From Mucilaginibacter sp. OK283 (GTDB taxonomy: Bacteria > Bacteroidota > Bacteroidia > Sphingobacteriales > Sphingobacteriaceae): DNA of 64,000 bases. The DNA lies in NCBI RefSeq assembly GCF_900110415.1, contig NZ_FODR01000003.1, positions 124,001 through 188,000 on the forward strand, given 5' to 3'. Of this stretch, positions 27,079 through 35,610 are shown one piece after another; positions within the stretch are counted from its first letter, which is position 1; every line of letters starts with the position of its first letter. The translations under genes and the position numbers were made by a program. Under the pieces are notes generated by a model. It had not been told where the DNA came from and searched no databases. It saw nothing but the letters and a program-made list of their open reading frames with translations.

Positions 27079-27837
27079 TCAAAACCTCCTGCCGATAATG
27101 ATTTTAACAATCGCTTTATCGGTATTTGAAGTAAATCCATAGCCTATGCCACCGTTAACCTCCCATTTGGGGTCGAAGTTGACGTCGGTTGCTACAAATA
27201 GTTGGTGGTCCTGTTGTTTAAATGCATCATAATGAAAAAATGGCCCGGTACTTCCATAATATTCTAATCCAAGCGCCACAATTTTGGTTACATCGTAACT
27301 ACCTTTTACATTGGGCGAGAAGGTAAACCCACGGTTAACATCGGGGCCGGCGAAGCTTTTCTCTAATGTAGGGTTTACAGAAATATATAATTTGTTCCAT
27401 TTTTTATCCACAATAGGCCTTATTTCCAGTGTGCTTGTATTGGCAGAGAACGCGCTTTTTTGAAACCCAAATTCGGTTGAGATACTTACACCTACAGGCC
27501 AGTTCCAGCTTTGTGGGGCTGCTACCCTTGGCCGAATGTGCGAGCCTACGTACGCAGTGCGCCCGCCATCACCTATTGAGTTGAAAAAATAAAAGCCGGT
27601 TTCAAACCATGGGGTCCAGCCATGGGTTATCTCGATAGTTTCATGTACAACATGGTTGGTTGGTAATTCGCCATTGGTAGCTGTGTTACTTCCGTTAATG
27701 GTATAATTGCTATGAAGCTCCACCATGGTATTGCCTTTTTCTACCGTTTCTGAACCATATACCTGGATTTCGTAATTGTCCTGCGCTTTAAGTCGCAGGG
27801 TGATAAAGGCAAAGGCCAGTAAGCATAAATATTTCAT
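27079..27837 (-). CDS. Probable outer-membrane beta-barrel protein
   Basis: A protein of 252 residues from ATG 27837 (MKYLCLLAFAFITL; signal peptide ending LKAQ). The mature part is alternating amphipathic strands with aromatic girdles (GWTPWFETGFYFF, LGLEYYGSTGPFFHY) and ends in a strand with terminal Phe (IVKIIIGRRF), which is the beta-signal of outer-membrane barrels. Residues GNTMVELHSNYTIN near the N-terminus resemble a family of uncharacterised Bacteroidota barrels. It lies about 120 bases after the sensor kinase gene on the same strand. It may be a target or member of that regulon; function unknown. Confidence 0.65.
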   Translation of the reverse strand: MKYLCLLAFAFITLRLKAQDNYEIQVYGSETVEKGNTMVELHSNYTINGSNTATNGELPTNHVVHETIEITHGWTPWFETGFYFFNSIGDGGRTAYVGSHIRPRVAAPQSWNWPVGVSISTEFGFQKSAFSANTSTLEIRPIVDKKWNKLYISVNPTLEKSFAGPDVNRGFTFSPNVKGSYDVTKIVALGLEYYGSTGPFFHYDAFKQQDHQLFVATDVNFDPKWEVNGGIGYGFTSNTDKAIVKIIIGRRF

Positions 27838-27959
27838 TGACTTTGTACTTTTATAATGTACGCCAACGGCATACACGATAAAACTATAATGACAATCTGA
27901 AGCAAAACTGTAGTTAGCTGCTAAATGCTTATTGTATCACTAAGGTGACAAAACACCAT

Positions 27960-29213
27960 CTAAAACGTAATTACAAAAGCGTGTAAACCCCTTTCGTGAT
28001 AATAATGGATGGTGTAGTCGTAATGCTGGCAAATGTTTTTTACCAACGTTAACCCCAGGCCGGTGCCTTGCGATTCTTTACCTTTTTGAAATCGCTCAAA
28101 AATCAGGTCGGTGTTTAAAGGATTAGCACCCCCGCTGTTTTTTATCGATAACAAATGCGCTGTTAATTGGATAATAACTATTCCACCGGTAATGTTATGC
28201 CTGATAGCGTTGCCGAACAGGTTGTTTAACAAAATATCAACCAGGTATTTGCTGGCTAATATCTGCTTAGGTTCAAGTTGGTGCTGAAACAAAAGATTTT
28301 TGCTTTGCATCAATTCCTGAAATTGCTGCATCTTTTCGGCCAGCATAATGTCAAGCTCAATGGGTTCTTCCTCGGTTATGAGTTTGTTTTCCAACTTGGC
28401 AAGCAGCAACAATGAATTGTTAAGCCGGCTTGATTTATTAATTGAGCTATAAATATCTGTTATTTGTGCCAGCTGATCGGCACCCAAAGTTTCGTCCTGG
28501 ATCAGTGTATCCAGTTTGGTTGTTACAACGGCCAGCGGTGTCATCATTTCATGCGATGCATTCTCTGTAAACTGTTTCAGTTTCAGGTAATCGTGCGTTA
28601 CCCTTAACGACATTTCCCTGATCGCTTCATTTAGTTCGGTAAATTCATCCACCAGGCTTGGTTTTCCGGTAAATTGGTCAACATCAGCAATATTAAATTG
28701 CTTTATTTCCTTTAAAGTTAGCCGGAAAGGTTTCCAAAGGTCGTTAAGCAGGTATTTATTTGTTATAAAGAGCACAGCCAGCAGGCCGGCAAGCAGGGTA
28801 AGGGTAATAATAGTTATAACCTCAATAAGATACTTTTGGCCGGCCCTGGAAATGGTGATAACCACCTTGTAGTAGTTGTTATTGTTTACTTTAACCAGGT
28901 CTTCCACCGCGCGGCCGGGCTCTGCCCGTTGTTCCTTAGGGTTAAAATAAGTGGTATCAAAAAAACGCTTTTGCAATTGCTGCCGGTTTGTTTTTACAAA
29001 TATGGCATGATCCCTGTCCAGGTCATACAATTGCGGGTTCTGGTCATTACTCCTGGCGTATTCTTCCGCTTCAGTTAATTGTTGCTGGAGGCCCCGGTCA
29101 AGCTGTTGCTGCGCTATATAGTTAATTGCAAAATAATAAATAACCGCCCCAAACAGTAAAACCGTTAGGGTGATATATACACTTGTCCGGGTGTAATGCT
29201 CAGATAGTTTCAT
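27960..29213 (-). CDS. Sensor histidine kinase (OmpR-partner type)
   Basis: A protein of 417 residues: an inner-membrane kinase with two membrane segments (about residues 10-30 and 130-152) around a short periplasmic sensor of about 100 residues. A HAMP-like linker leads to HisKA with the phospho-acceptor His in ENASHEMMTPLAV (about 220), then the ATPase with N-box NNLFGNAIRHN and G-box GTGLGLTLVKNIC. Its start codon overlaps the stop of the response-regulator gene by four bases (ATGA), so the pair is coupled. The sensed signal is unknown. Confidence 0.87.
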   Translation of the reverse strand: MKLSEHYTRTSVYITLTVLLFGAVIYYFAINYIAQQQLDRGLQQQLTEAEEYARSNDQNPQLYDLDRDHAIFVKTNRQQLQKRFFDTTYFNPKEQRAEPGRAVEDLVKVNNNNYYKVVITISRAGQKYLIEVITIITLTLLAGLLAVLFITNKYLLNDLWKPFRLTLKEIKQFNIADVDQFTGKPSLVDEFTELNEAIREMSLRVTHDYLKLKQFTENASHEMMTPLAVVTTKLDTLIQDETLGADQLAQITDIYSSINKSSRLNNSLLLLAKLENKLITEEEPIELDIMLAEKMQQFQELMQSKNLLFQHQLEPKQILASKYLVDILLNNLFGNAIRHNITGGIVIIQLTAHLLSIKNSGGANPLNTDLIFERFQKGKESQGTGLGLTLVKNICQHYDYTIHYYHERGLHAFVITF

Positions 29214-29887
29214 GTACTCACAAATTTGTAACCAAGGCCGTATATCGATGTCAGATAATCTTTACCACCGGCATCCAGCAATTTCCTGCGCAGGTTTTTG
29301 ATATGGGTGTAAATGAAATCGAAGTTATCATGCATATCCATCTCATCCCCCCAAAGGTGCTCGGCAATGGCATTTTTGGATATTACTTTGCCCTTATTAG
29401 CAATAAAATAAAGCAGCATTTCATACTCCTTACGTGTAAGTATGATGGCGTTATCGTTAACTTCAACCGTTCTGCCCGGTATGTCAATTGATATTTCATT
29501 AAATACCACTTTGTTATTGGTATTTAATGCTTTCCGGCGGTATACAGCCATTAAGCGCGCTTTTAACTCGGCAAGATGAAATGGTTTGGTCAGGTAGTCA
29601 TCGGCACCCAGGTTTAGCCCCTTCAGTTTATCATCTAATGAGTTTCGGGCCGAAATGATCAGCACAGCCTCGTTCTTGTGGTGGGCTCTTAAAAATTCAA
29701 GCACACCTAAACCTTGCCCGTCGGGTAAGCCTATATCCAAAAGCACGCAATCATAGTCATAGTCTGCTAATCTTTGCAGTGCCGTAGTCAGTCCGCCACA
29801 GCTTTCGCATATATTGCCGTCAACATTCAGGTAGCTGGTGATGTTTTCACGTAAGCTTTGCTCGTCTTCTATTACCAGGATTTTCAA
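29210..29887 (-). CDS. OmpR/PhoB-family response regulator
   Basis: A protein of 225 residues. The receiver domain (1-118) has the acidic pair in IEDEQS, the phosphorylation site Asp in DCVLLDIGLPDGQG (about 52) and the Lys in LTKPF. The winged-helix DNA-binding domain (about 125-222) has LTRKEYEMLLYF and the recognition region DFIYTHIKNLRRKL. The only usable start is a TTG at 29887: an in-frame stop lies five codons upstream and no ATG fits. A TATCTTTG box at 29901-29908 on the minus strand gives a very short leader. It acts with the overlapping kinase gene. Confidence 0.88.
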   Translation of the reverse strand: MKILVIEDEQSLRENITSYLNVDGNICESCGGLTTALQRLADYDYDCVLLDIGLPDGQGLGVLEFLRAHHKNEAVLIISARNSLDDKLKGLNLGADDYLTKPFHLAELKARLMAVYRRKALNTNNKVVFNEISIDIPGRTVEVNDNAIILTRKEYEMLLYFIANKGKVISKNAIAEHLWGDEMDMHDNFDFIYTHIKNLRRKLLDAGGKDYLTSIYGLGYKFVST

Positions 29888-29900
29888 TTCGGTTTTTGTT

Positions 29901-29908
29901 CAAAGATA
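29901..29908 (-). promoter_or_regulatory. Bacteroidota -7 box for the OmpR-type two-component pair
   Basis: On the minus strand this reads TATCTTTG, preceded at suitable spacing by a T-rich -33 region (AGTTTATC). It lies 14 bases before the TTG start of the regulator gene. Confidence 0.55.
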
Positions 29909-30157
29909 AAATGCGAAATTGAAGATAAACTGAAGTACGCATACCCATTTGCGGATAAAGATGTAGTAACTACAGATTTGCTTCATATTCTTGTGGTAAT
30001 TTACAAAAAAAACAGCCTCAAAACGTCACTATACTGTTATCATCCAAAAAGATAAATCCTCCTTTATAACAATGCAGAAGGTACGGGCAGATCAAATTGG
30101 TTTGATAAATGGAATTGATTATCTTTTGGGCAAAACAGGCAGCTAAATAAAATTAAC

Positions 30158-30832
30158 ATGGCAATTATCGAACCTATCCGTGAAGATGTTACCCATCCGG
30201 GACATATCAAAAAATATTCGGCGCCCCTTCGCCTTTGGCATTGGGTTAATGCCATTGTCATCAGTGGTTCGCTGCTTACCGTACTAATCAATGCGACTAT
30301 TACCGACAGAAGGCCGGTAACAGCACTGGTTAAAGATGAGTTAAAACACGCGGGTGCCGTAGTAACCGACGACCAGGCCGGCTCTGTTGCCCATGCACTT
30401 GGCGATAGCGTATGGAGTATTCATACCTATTTTGGATATGGCTTGGCTGTTTTATTATTATTTAGGCTGGTGCTGGAGTTTTTTCAGTTGGCCGATCAAA
30501 AATTCATTGGCAAAATAAAAGGCGCTTACCGGCAATTTCAAACTATCAAAAAGGAAAGAGAGCTGGCGAGGCACGAACTTGCTGTGAAAAGCATTTACGC
30601 GGTGTTTTATTTGCTGCTTATTATTATGGCTGTAACCGGTTTATTCCTGGCTTTTGAAGATCTGCTGGCGCCATTCAAATCTATCAGGCACAGTGTTAAA
30701 GATGTTCATGGCTTTTGCATGTACCTTATTATTGCATTTATTGTTGTTCATATTGCAGGCGTTTTCCTGGCCGAGCGAAAAGATGACGGCAAAGGCATTG
30801 TTTCGGATATGATCAACGGAGGTAAATCATAG
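30158..30832 (+). CDS. b-type cytochrome (cytochrome b561/hydrogenase cytochrome-b type)
   Basis: A protein of 224 residues with four membrane segments (about 25-47, 90-112, 146-170 and 182-205). Candidate haem ligands are His in RLWHWVNA, HTYFGYGL, and the pair in DVHGFCMYL and FIVVHIAG, as in the Ni/Fe-hydrogenase b-type cytochrome and b561 family. It would pass electrons between quinol and an electron-transfer partner. No dehydrogenase or hydrogenase subunit is adjacent, so the partner is unknown. TATCTTTTG at 30120-30128 may be its promoter. It is divergent from the two-component system. Confidence 0.8.
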   Translation: MAIIEPIREDVTHPGHIKKYSAPLRLWHWVNAIVISGSLLTVLINATITDRRPVTALVKDELKHAGAVVTDDQAGSVAHALGDSVWSIHTYFGYGLAVLLLFRLVLEFFQLADQKFIGKIKGAYRQFQTIKKERELARHELAVKSIYAVFYLLLIIMAVTGLFLAFEDLLAPFKSIRHSVKDVHGFCMYLIIAFIVVHIAGVFLAERKDDGKGIVSDMINGGKS

Positions 30833-30846
30833 TGTCGTGACGGATA

Positions 30847-30913
30847 GTCTTTAGCCCAAAGTCTTGAGTTCTAAGTCAAAAATGAAAATTCAGACTTAGG
30901 ACTTCAGACTTAA
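30847..30913. repeat. Dispersed intergenic hairpin repeat, copy 1
   Basis: It starts GTCTTTAGCCCAAAGTCTTG and folds into an imperfect hairpin with arms 30859-30877 and 30893-30911 (three mismatches in 19 bases). The same opening (GTCTTTAGCCCAAAATC) and the internal AAGTCAAAAATGA recur at 50812-50892. It sits between convergent genes here, so it might also act as a terminator. Confidence 0.6.
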
Positions 30914-30927
30914 CAATAGTACGTTTG

Positions 30928-31617
30928 TTATTTTCCGGTAATTAACCTTGCCATCAGGAAAGCGGCCCCGGCGGCAAGTGCGCCAATTATTACTACTTTA
31001 AAAGCGCCGCTTAATGCCGGCTGGCCTGTCATTTTACTTTTAAAATAACCAAATATGAACAGGCATATCAGCGTGACACCGCAAGAGTAATATAAAGCCT
31101 CCTGGGCATGGTCGATAATGATATAAGGAGATAAAGGGATAATGCCGCCAACAATGTAGGACAAGCCAATGGTAATGGCGCTTTTGGCTGCGCGGTTTGC
31201 ATTGGGTTCTTCAAGGCCAAGTTCATAACGCATCATGAATTCCACCCATTGCTTTTTGTCTTTGGCAAGTTCATCGGCAATTTGCCGTTGCAATGGTTCA
31301 GATAGACCGAACCCCGCGAATACTTCCATTACTTCGGCTTTTTCCTGCTCGGGTAGTTTCTCTACTTCCTCATACTCCCGTTTTAATTCAGATTGGTAAT
31401 GGTCTACTTCCGTGCGCCCGGCAAGGTAACCGCCTAAGCCCATGGCAATTGATCCGGCAACAATCTCGGCAATACCCGCAGTTACTACAAGGGTTGACGA
31501 ACTGATGGCTCCGCTTAAACCTGCCGCCAAAGCGAAAGGAACCGTTAAACCATCGGACATACCGATAACAATGTCCCTAATGGTTTCCGAACTGGTTACA
31601 TGGTGTTCATGATGCAT
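30928..31617 (-). CDS. VIT1/CCC1-family iron/manganese transporter
   Basis: A protein of 229 residues with five predicted membrane segments. The N-terminus has MHHEHH, then a first helix with IRDIVIGMSDGLTVPFALAAG, the VIT1 signature, and GLGGYLAGRTEVDHY. The cytosolic insert (about 80-135) has the Glu-rich helix expected to bind Fe or Mn. These proteins export Fe2+/Mn2+ from the cytosol. The N-terminal His cluster could add metal binding. It is transcribed alone, with the hairpin repeat at 30847-30913 beyond its 3' end. Confidence 0.87.
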   Translation of the reverse strand: MHHEHHVTSSETIRDIVIGMSDGLTVPFALAAGLSGAISSSTLVVTAGIAEIVAGSIAMGLGGYLAGRTEVDHYQSELKREYEEVEKLPEQEKAEVMEVFAGFGLSEPLQRQIADELAKDKKQWVEFMMRYELGLEEPNANRAAKSAITIGLSYIVGGIIPLSPYIIIDHAQEALYYSCGVTLICLFIFGYFKSKMTGQPALSGAFKVVIIGALAAGAAFLMARLITGK

Positions 31618-31796
31618 TTGCGCTTTTTTTTTTAATAACGAATATACTATTGTTAAATAATAGTAGTAAGGCTGAATTATAAGTTAGAATTATTCTTGAT
31701 TTAGAACCTAAAGGTTTCGACCAATTCTGTTCATGTTTTGAGGGTGGCAAACTAAACCGTGTTAGCTTGTCATTTTGCTGTTACTATGGAAATGCC

Positions 31797-31826
31797 AAAG
31801 GACTACTCTTTTTTGAATAGTCCTTT
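31797..31826 (-). terminator. Hairpin after the tRNA gene
   Basis: A perfect 9-bp inverted repeat (AAAGGACTA, 31797-31805, and TAGTCCTTT, 31818-31826) lies 24 bases beyond the tRNA 3' end on the minus strand. It is a probable tRNA transcript terminator; the T-run is poor. Confidence 0.6.
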
Positions 31827-31850
31827 GTTTAAATATCAAACGATAATTAG

Positions 31851-31922
31851 TGCTCCCGACGAGATTCGAACTCATATCGATGGTACCGGAAACCATAATT
31901 CTATCCATTGAACTACGGGAGC
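31851..31922 (-). tRNA. tRNA-Arg (anticodon CCG)
   Basis: Reading the minus strand, the 7-bp acceptor GCTCCCG pairs with CGGGAGC, followed by discriminator A. The D arm is GTTC-AATGGATA-GAAT. The anticodon arm is ATGGT-TTCCGGT-ACCAT, giving anticodon CCG (plus-strand bases 87-89 of the 318xx block) for codon CGG. The T arm is ATGAG-TTCGAAT-CTCGT. All stems close. The CCA end is not encoded, as is common in this phylum. Confidence 0.93.
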
Positions 31923-32049
31923 AGCGGCGCAAATATATAAAATTGATTTAATCCTTTTATCGTATTCCGTTTTCTTTTAACAACAGGGAAGAGCCAAATG
32001 AATTATGAAACGGGAATTACGATTCTTTAAGGTTGGTGCATACGAAAAG

Positions 32050-32751
32050 CTAATTAACCAAACCGCGGATACTTTCATAATACGCATCGCTCACCGGCAA
32101 TTCAATATCCGTTAGTTGCGCCTTACGATTTTGGATGGATTTTATTTTACTTACAGGTACAATATAGCTGCGATGAATACGCTGAAATTTATCAGCGGGC
32201 AGCTTTTTCAACACTTCCTTTAATGTCATTAAAGTAAATACCGGTTTGTCGCCGGTTAAGTGAATCCGGATGTAGTTTTCCATACTTTCAATGTACTCAA
32301 TGGCACTCAGGTCAATCTTCACAATCCGGTATTCAGAATGGACGTACAGGCTTTCGTCTGTAGTATTCAATTTTTCATTTGCCCGGTTCTTATATTGATA
32401 AAACGCAAGGGCTTTTTCTATAGCCCTGGTAAAACGTTCAAATTCTATTGGTTTTTCAACAAAATCTACCGCCTCCAGTTGAAAGCCTTCATAGGCATAG
32501 TTGCGGTAGGAGGTGGTGAAAATAACCATGGGTTTTACAGGCAGCGACCTTAAGAGGTCGATACCCGAGATATCGGGCATGTTGATATCCAAAAAAAGGA
32601 GGTCGACCGCCGTGTTTTTTAAGAATTCGGCCGCCGAAATTGCGTCTTCGAATGTTTTGATGAGTTGCAGTTTGGGAAACCGCGATACATATTCGCCAAT
32701 AAGCCGTAACGCTAAAGGTTCATCATCAATGGCTATGCACTTAAGGATCAT
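32050..32751 (-). CDS. LytTR-family response regulator
   Basis: A protein of 233 residues. The receiver (1-118) has IDDEPLA, the phospho-Asp in DLLFLDINMPDISG (about 54) and the Lys in VEKPIEF. The LytTR DNA-binding domain (about 133-230) has YIESMENYIRIH and FQRIHRSYIVPVSKI, the normal motif for this class. It is encoded 2 bases after the paired kinase gene, so the two are cotranscribed. LytTR regulators bind direct or inverted repeats upstream of their targets; the divergent DUF3500 operon with its inverted repeat is the likely target. Confidence 0.88.
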   Translation of the reverse strand: MILKCIAIDDEPLALRLIGEYVSRFPKLQLIKTFEDAISAAEFLKNTAVDLLFLDINMPDISGIDLLRSLPVKPMVIFTTSYRNYAYEGFQLEAVDFVEKPIEFERFTRAIEKALAFYQYKNRANEKLNTTDESLYVHSEYRIVKIDLSAIEYIESMENYIRIHLTGDKPVFTLMTLKEVLKKLPADKFQRIHRSYIVPVSKIKSIQNRKAQLTDIELPVSDAYYESIRGLVN

Positions 32752-32753
32752 GG

Positions 32754-33896
32754 TTAAGTTGGTAAAGTTAGCTGAACAATGTACTCCTGGTTATCGTTGC
32801 TGATATTTAATAAATACCTGCCGGTATATAAATGTTCTAAACGTTTACGAGTGTTTTTGATGCCTATGCCGGTGCTGTGGTTATCGCCGTTACTTAAACC
32901 GAATATCCGGTTTTTACAATAAAAGTACAGGGCAGTTTCGCTGATAACCAATTTGATTTGAATAGTTGTGCTTTCATGTTTGCTAACACCGTATTTGAAA
33001 ACATTTTCAATAAAAGTCATTAGCAGCAGGGGGGCTATTTGTTTTCCATCTATGTCGCCGTCTACCTCAAAATTAACAGCGGTAAGGTTGCCGGTGCGTA
33101 AACGCTGTAGTTCAATATAGCTGGCTATACAATCAACCTCGCGCTGCAGTGGTGCAAAATTCCCGGTTACATCTTCGGTAACGTAACGCATGATTTTTGA
33201 AAGTCGCAAAACGCTGTCGGCTGCATGATCGTCCCTGGTTAAAACCAGCGTATAAATATTGTTCATGGTATTGAACAAAAAATGCGGATTGATTTGTGCT
33301 TTCAAAAAAGAGAGCTCGGCGGTCGCTTTATCCGCTTCGGCGCGGGCGGCCCTTTGCTCGGTAAGCAGCCATTCCCGGATAGTTTTAATGGCCGTACTAA
33401 AGGCTATTACCGTAAAAAAAATAAAGAAACTGGTAATATCCAACGGCTGCCCAAACGGCGACCGGCTTAAAGGTCTATCGCGATAGGATGGCAAGTTGGG
33501 GTTTCGTCCCGGAGGCTCCACGGGCTGATAATTCACGTTGCCGGGCCCATTGAAAGGTGGCCGGTTATTAGGCCGCCGGCTGTCGTCCTCTTTTTCCCTG
33601 ATATGCAGCAAGCGGTCAAATGGCCTGATGCAGTAAACACCGAAGAACAGGGAAAAAACAGCAATTCCAAAGAAAATATGTTTTTTACGGAGCAGCAGCC
33701 GCGGAACAAAAAAGTAGGCGTTGCTGTAAAAAACCACCATAAAAGTAAGTCCGAATAACCAATAGTCGGGGCTTTGCAAAAGGACGATGTCACCGTCAAA
33801 GCTGCCGCCTCTATGCAGAAATATGAGCGGGATGGCCATGAGCATAACCCAGCCGGCAAAATGCAGGATGATGGAAATAGCTTTAATTTTTGACAT
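32754..33896 (-). CDS. LytS/YehU-type sensor histidine kinase
   Basis: A protein of 380 residues from ATG 33896; the frame to 33914 uses a TTG. Four hydrophobic segments in the first 190 residues enclose a Pro/Arg/Asn-rich stretch (about 110-150, RRPNNRPPFNGPGN) that probably forms an extended loop. The kinase core has the phospho-acceptor motif INPHFLFNTMNNIYTL (about 203) and the G-box GIGIKNTRKRLEHLY. Such kinases lack a classical HisKA domain. It pairs with the LytTR regulator encoded 2 bases downstream. The signal is unknown. Confidence 0.87.
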   Translation of the reverse strand: MSKIKAISIILHFAGWVMLMAIPLIFLHRGGSFDGDIVLLQSPDYWLFGLTFMVVFYSNAYFFVPRLLLRKKHIFFGIAVFSLFFGVYCIRPFDRLLHIREKEDDSRRPNNRPPFNGPGNVNYQPVEPPGRNPNLPSYRDRPLSRSPFGQPLDITSFFIFFTVIAFSTAIKTIREWLLTEQRAARAEADKATAELSFLKAQINPHFLFNTMNNIYTLVLTRDDHAADSVLRLSKIMRYVTEDVTGNFAPLQREVDCIASYIELQRLRTGNLTAVNFEVDGDIDGKQIAPLLLMTFIENVFKYGVSKHESTTIQIKLVISETALYFYCKNRIFGLSNGDNHSTGIGIKNTRKRLEHLYTGRYLLNISNDNQEYIVQLTLPT

Positions 33897-33956
33897 AGAG
33901 GTAAAGTAACACAATCAGTCCGGCATGAAAATAAAAACATCGGTGATTGACTTGAA

Positions 33957-34093
33957 TGTATAGATGAAATGGCAAATATACAGTTTAACAGTTGTTTTCC
34001 CCCTTATTGACCCCGGCAACATGACTTGAAATTATACAGGGTTTGAGCAACAATAGCCCACTCACCACTAAAAAAAGGCCATTCATCTATACA
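33957..34093. promoter_or_regulatory. Long-spaced inverted repeat between the LytTR pair and the DUF3500 operon
   Basis: TGTATAGATGAAATGGC (33957-33973) and GCCATTCATCTATACA (34078-34093) are complementary over 16 positions with one extra base, about 105 bases apart. They lie between divergent starts at 33896 and 34181. Two adjacent ACAGTTnnn units (33980-33997) lie beside the left arm. This is a candidate operator for the LytTR regulator, possibly forming a DNA loop. Confidence 0.5.
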
Positions 34094-34180
34094 CCCTGTT
34101 TTAAATTATGGTTTGCCGCTACGTTTACGCTGGGTTTAAAAAACACCTGTGTATTTATCAATTTAACAAATAGTTAACTC

Positions 34181-35596
34181 ATGAAAACTAAATTATTTAT
34201 CTTATTACCGGCCATCAGCCTAAGCGTATTGCTGGTGATCCAGGCCTGCAAAAAAAGCAGCAGCGATTCCGGCACCACTACAACTACGGCGTCTGTAAGT
34301 GCTTTAACTTGTGCCAGCGCAACAATTTCAGGAACGGCTTATGCGTCAACTGCATTTACCGGAACAGCAACGGTTCCGTATACGGGCGGAAACGGGAAAA
34401 CTTATGCCGCGGGTACCGCTATCTCATCAACGGGGGTTACCGGGCTAACAGCAACTTTAGCCGCTGGTACATTAGCCAGCGGGGCGGGCAACATTACCTA
34501 TGCTATTGCAGGTACACCAGCGTCGAGCGGTACTGCTTCTTTTGCTATTACCTTCGGCGGGCAAACGTGCAGTTTTGCAGTTACTGTAAATGCCGCAAGT
34601 ACAACAACCACAGGGTGCTCTACATCGGCCACCACCGCATCAAAAGTAGTATGCTTAGCCAATGCTTTTTTAGCAACGCTTACCACTGCGCAGCAGTCAA
34701 CTGTTGTACTTACGCTGAACCTTACCAATGCCAAAAGATGGTCGAATCTGCCATGTGGGGTTTCGTGCAGAAACGGATTAGCATTTAGCAGCTTAACCGC
34801 CACACAATTAGCGGCTGCAAAAGCTGTTGCAGCGGCAGCCTTCGGTACAAGTAGCGGTGAAGGTTATGACGAGTTTTCACAAATTATGGCGGCCGATGAT
34901 TACCTGGGGCAAACTGCTTCCGGCTATTCTTCAGGTAACTATATTATCGCATTTTTGGGAACCCCAAGTACAACCGGAAAGTGGATGCTACAGATTGGTG
35001 GCCACCATTACGCGCAAAATATTACTTATGACGCAGGCAGTGTTACCAGCATTACACCTTTGCACCAGGGAGTAGAACCAAAAGGATCATTTACTTTAAG
35101 CGGAACTACTTATAGCGGCCCGCTGGAATCAGAGCATACGGCAATGCAGGAAATGCTGGGCTCTTTCACAAGTACAGAGCTGGCTTCGGCAAAAATATCC
35201 AGTACTTTTTCCGACTGTTTGATGGTACCTGGTTCAACCACCAATACATTCCCAACCACCAAACAGGGAATTAAAGTAAGCGCGTTGAGCAGTGCGGCAC
35301 AGGCAAAAGTGCTGGCAGCCATGATGCCATGGATCAACGATGTGGACGCTACTGCCGCCGCCGCCTTTACTACAATTTATCAAAATGAGCTTGCAGATAC
35401 ATATGTTACATATGCCAGCAATACCTCTGCCGTTGCCGGTACGGCCAGCTCATTTTTAACAACCAATACCGATTACGTCAGGATAGATGGGCCAAGTGTT
35501 TGGATAGAGTTTATTTGCCAAACAGGTGTGGTGCTTTCGGGAATTCACTACCATACTGTTATGAGGGACCATACCCGTGATTACATAGGTTTATAA
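34181..35596 (+). CDS. DUF3500 lipoprotein with N-terminal beta domain
   Basis: A protein of 471 residues with lipobox IQAC (Cys about 23), a Ser/Thr linker, a small beta domain (about 45-140), and a DUF3500 domain (about 155-471). The latter shows QIGGHHYAQN, PLHQGVEPKG, LESEHTAMQEMLGSF and the terminal GIHYHTVMRDHTRDY. The many conserved His residues suggest metal or cofactor binding, but DUF3500 has no established function that I know of. It is the first gene of a three-gene operon with a HupE/UreJ permease (14 bases on) and a TonB receptor, which points to acquisition of some nutrient, perhaps a transition metal. The domain is confident; the role is inferred. Confidence 0.8.
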   Translation: MKTKLFILLPAISLSVLLVIQACKKSSSDSGTTTTTASVSALTCASATISGTAYASTAFTGTATVPYTGGNGKTYAAGTAISSTGVTGLTATLAAGTLASGAGNITYAIAGTPASSGTASFAITFGGQTCSFAVTVNAASTTTTGCSTSATTASKVVCLANAFLATLTTAQQSTVVLTLNLTNAKRWSNLPCGVSCRNGLAFSSLTATQLAAAKAVAAAAFGTSSGEGYDEFSQIMAADDYLGQTASGYSSGNYIIAFLGTPSTTGKWMLQIGGHHYAQNITYDAGSVTSITPLHQGVEPKGSFTLSGTTYSGPLESEHTAMQEMLGSFTSTELASAKISSTFSDCLMVPGSTTNTFPTTKQGIKVSALSSAAQAKVLAAMMPWINDVDATAAAAFTTIYQNELADTYVTYASNTSAVAGTASSFLTTNTDYVRIDGPSVWIEFICQTGVVLSGIHYHTVMRDHTRDYIGL

Positions 35597-35610
35597 AAAA
35601 AATAGAAATT

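Noticed and set aside
34309-34788. 159-residue ORF inside the DUF3500 gene
   Set aside because: It is a frame shadow of a Thr/Ser-rich domain, rich in Cys and Arg without pattern.
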